Assembly (NCBI GenBank): GCA_903858085.1
Contig: CAIOHJ010000196.1
Coordinates: 1-6,058 of the forward strand
DNA from: an uncultured Chloroflexota bacterium
Lineage (GTDB): Bacteria; Chloroflexota; Anaerolineae; Caldilineales; Caldilineaceae
Direction: 5' to 3'
DNA length: 6,058 nucleotides
The translations under genes and the position numbers were made by a program. This document shows positions 5,859 to 6,058 of this stretch, piece after piece (the first letter of the stretch is position 1; the number at the start of each line of letters is the position of its first letter). The notes under the pieces are model-generated. The model searched no databases. It saw nothing but the letters and a program-made list of their open reading frames with translations, and was not told where the DNA came from.

Positions 5859-6058
5859 ATGGAAGCCCATCAGCCGCAGCAATCGCCGCACACGCTTATG
5901 ATTCACGGCATAACCGAGCCGTTGCAGATAGGCGGTCATCCGTGGCCAGCCGTAGAACGGCGTCCGCAGAGACTGTTCGTCGAGCCGCCGCATCAGCTCG
6001 AGATTCAGTGCCGATTCCGTCGCTGGCGTGTAGTAGTCGCTCGCCCGGTTCAGGTCGA
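5832..6058 (-). pseudogene. IS3-family transposase OrfB fragment, truncated
   Basis: The minus strand reads 74 residues from the right edge to a stop at 5832-5834. Features match the N-terminal region of IS3-family OrfB: SDYYTPATE, then the helix-turn-helix-like block with TPFYGWPRMTAYLQRLGY and NHKRVRRLLRLMGF. In intact proteins this is followed by a short linker and the DDE integrase core of about 200 residues. Here homology stops after MGF, a short unrelated tail (HLTSAPRGL) follows, and no frame further left continues the protein. The catalytic domain is therefore lost and the copy is dead, at least at this end. The OrfB start and any OrfA lie beyond the right edge. No terminal inverted repeat was seen at the truncation point. 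Confidence 0.8.

Noticed and set aside
1..6058. CRISPR arrays, tRNA or rRNA genes
   Set aside because: No regularly spaced repeats and no tRNA-like or rRNA-like segments were seen on either strand.

Overview
The window is a GC-rich bacterial segment. It holds the 3' part of one plus-strand operon (positions 1 to 5542), a structured, more AT-rich non-coding stretch, and a broken IS3-family transposase fragment on the minus strand at the right edge. The dense GTGA/ATGA gene overlaps, the sugar-type ABC permeases and the unusually long MalG-type permease recall environmental Chloroflexota (Caldilineae/Anaerolineae-like) genomes. That assignment is an impression from protein style, not a proven placement.

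Layout of the operon, all on the plus strand: (1) a MalF/UgpA-type permease, cut by the left edge (1-884); (2) a MalG/UgpE-type permease with a large extra domain between its first two membrane helices (948-2030); (3) a short glycerol-1-phosphate dehydrogenase/AraM-like, iron-alcohol-dehydrogenase-superfamily enzyme (2039-3043); (4) a stand-alone protein like the catalytic domain of neutral/alkaline ceramidase (3040-4227); (5) a DegT/DnrJ/EryC1/StrS-family PLP aminotransferase (4286-5542). Genes 2-3 and 3-4 overlap or nearly touch; genes 1-2 and 4-5 are separated by about 60 bases, and genes 2 and 5 each have a strong Shine-Dalgarno. No internal promoter was seen, so the operon promoter, the solute-binding protein and the ATPase gene probably lie to the left or elsewhere.

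Taken together, the genes suggest uptake of a sugar- or cyclitol-like compound followed by three cytoplasmic steps: zinc-dependent hydrolysis, NAD(P)-linked oxidation/reduction, and transamination. An N-acylated amino sugar or aminocyclitol would fit such a set, but no substrate can be read from the sequence. I do not recognise the set of a ceramidase-like hydrolase, a G1PDH-like dehydrogenase and a sugar aminotransferase behind an ABC importer as a described pathway.

From 5543 to about 5830 there is no credible gene. This stretch has two clear stem-loops, a repeated GGTGAATC motif and a short AT-rich palindrome. At 5831-5858 the minus strand carries an exact TTGACA-16 bp-TATAAT promoter. It sits where the truncated IS3 OrfB reading frame ends and points leftward, toward the structured region and the 3' end of the aminotransferase gene.
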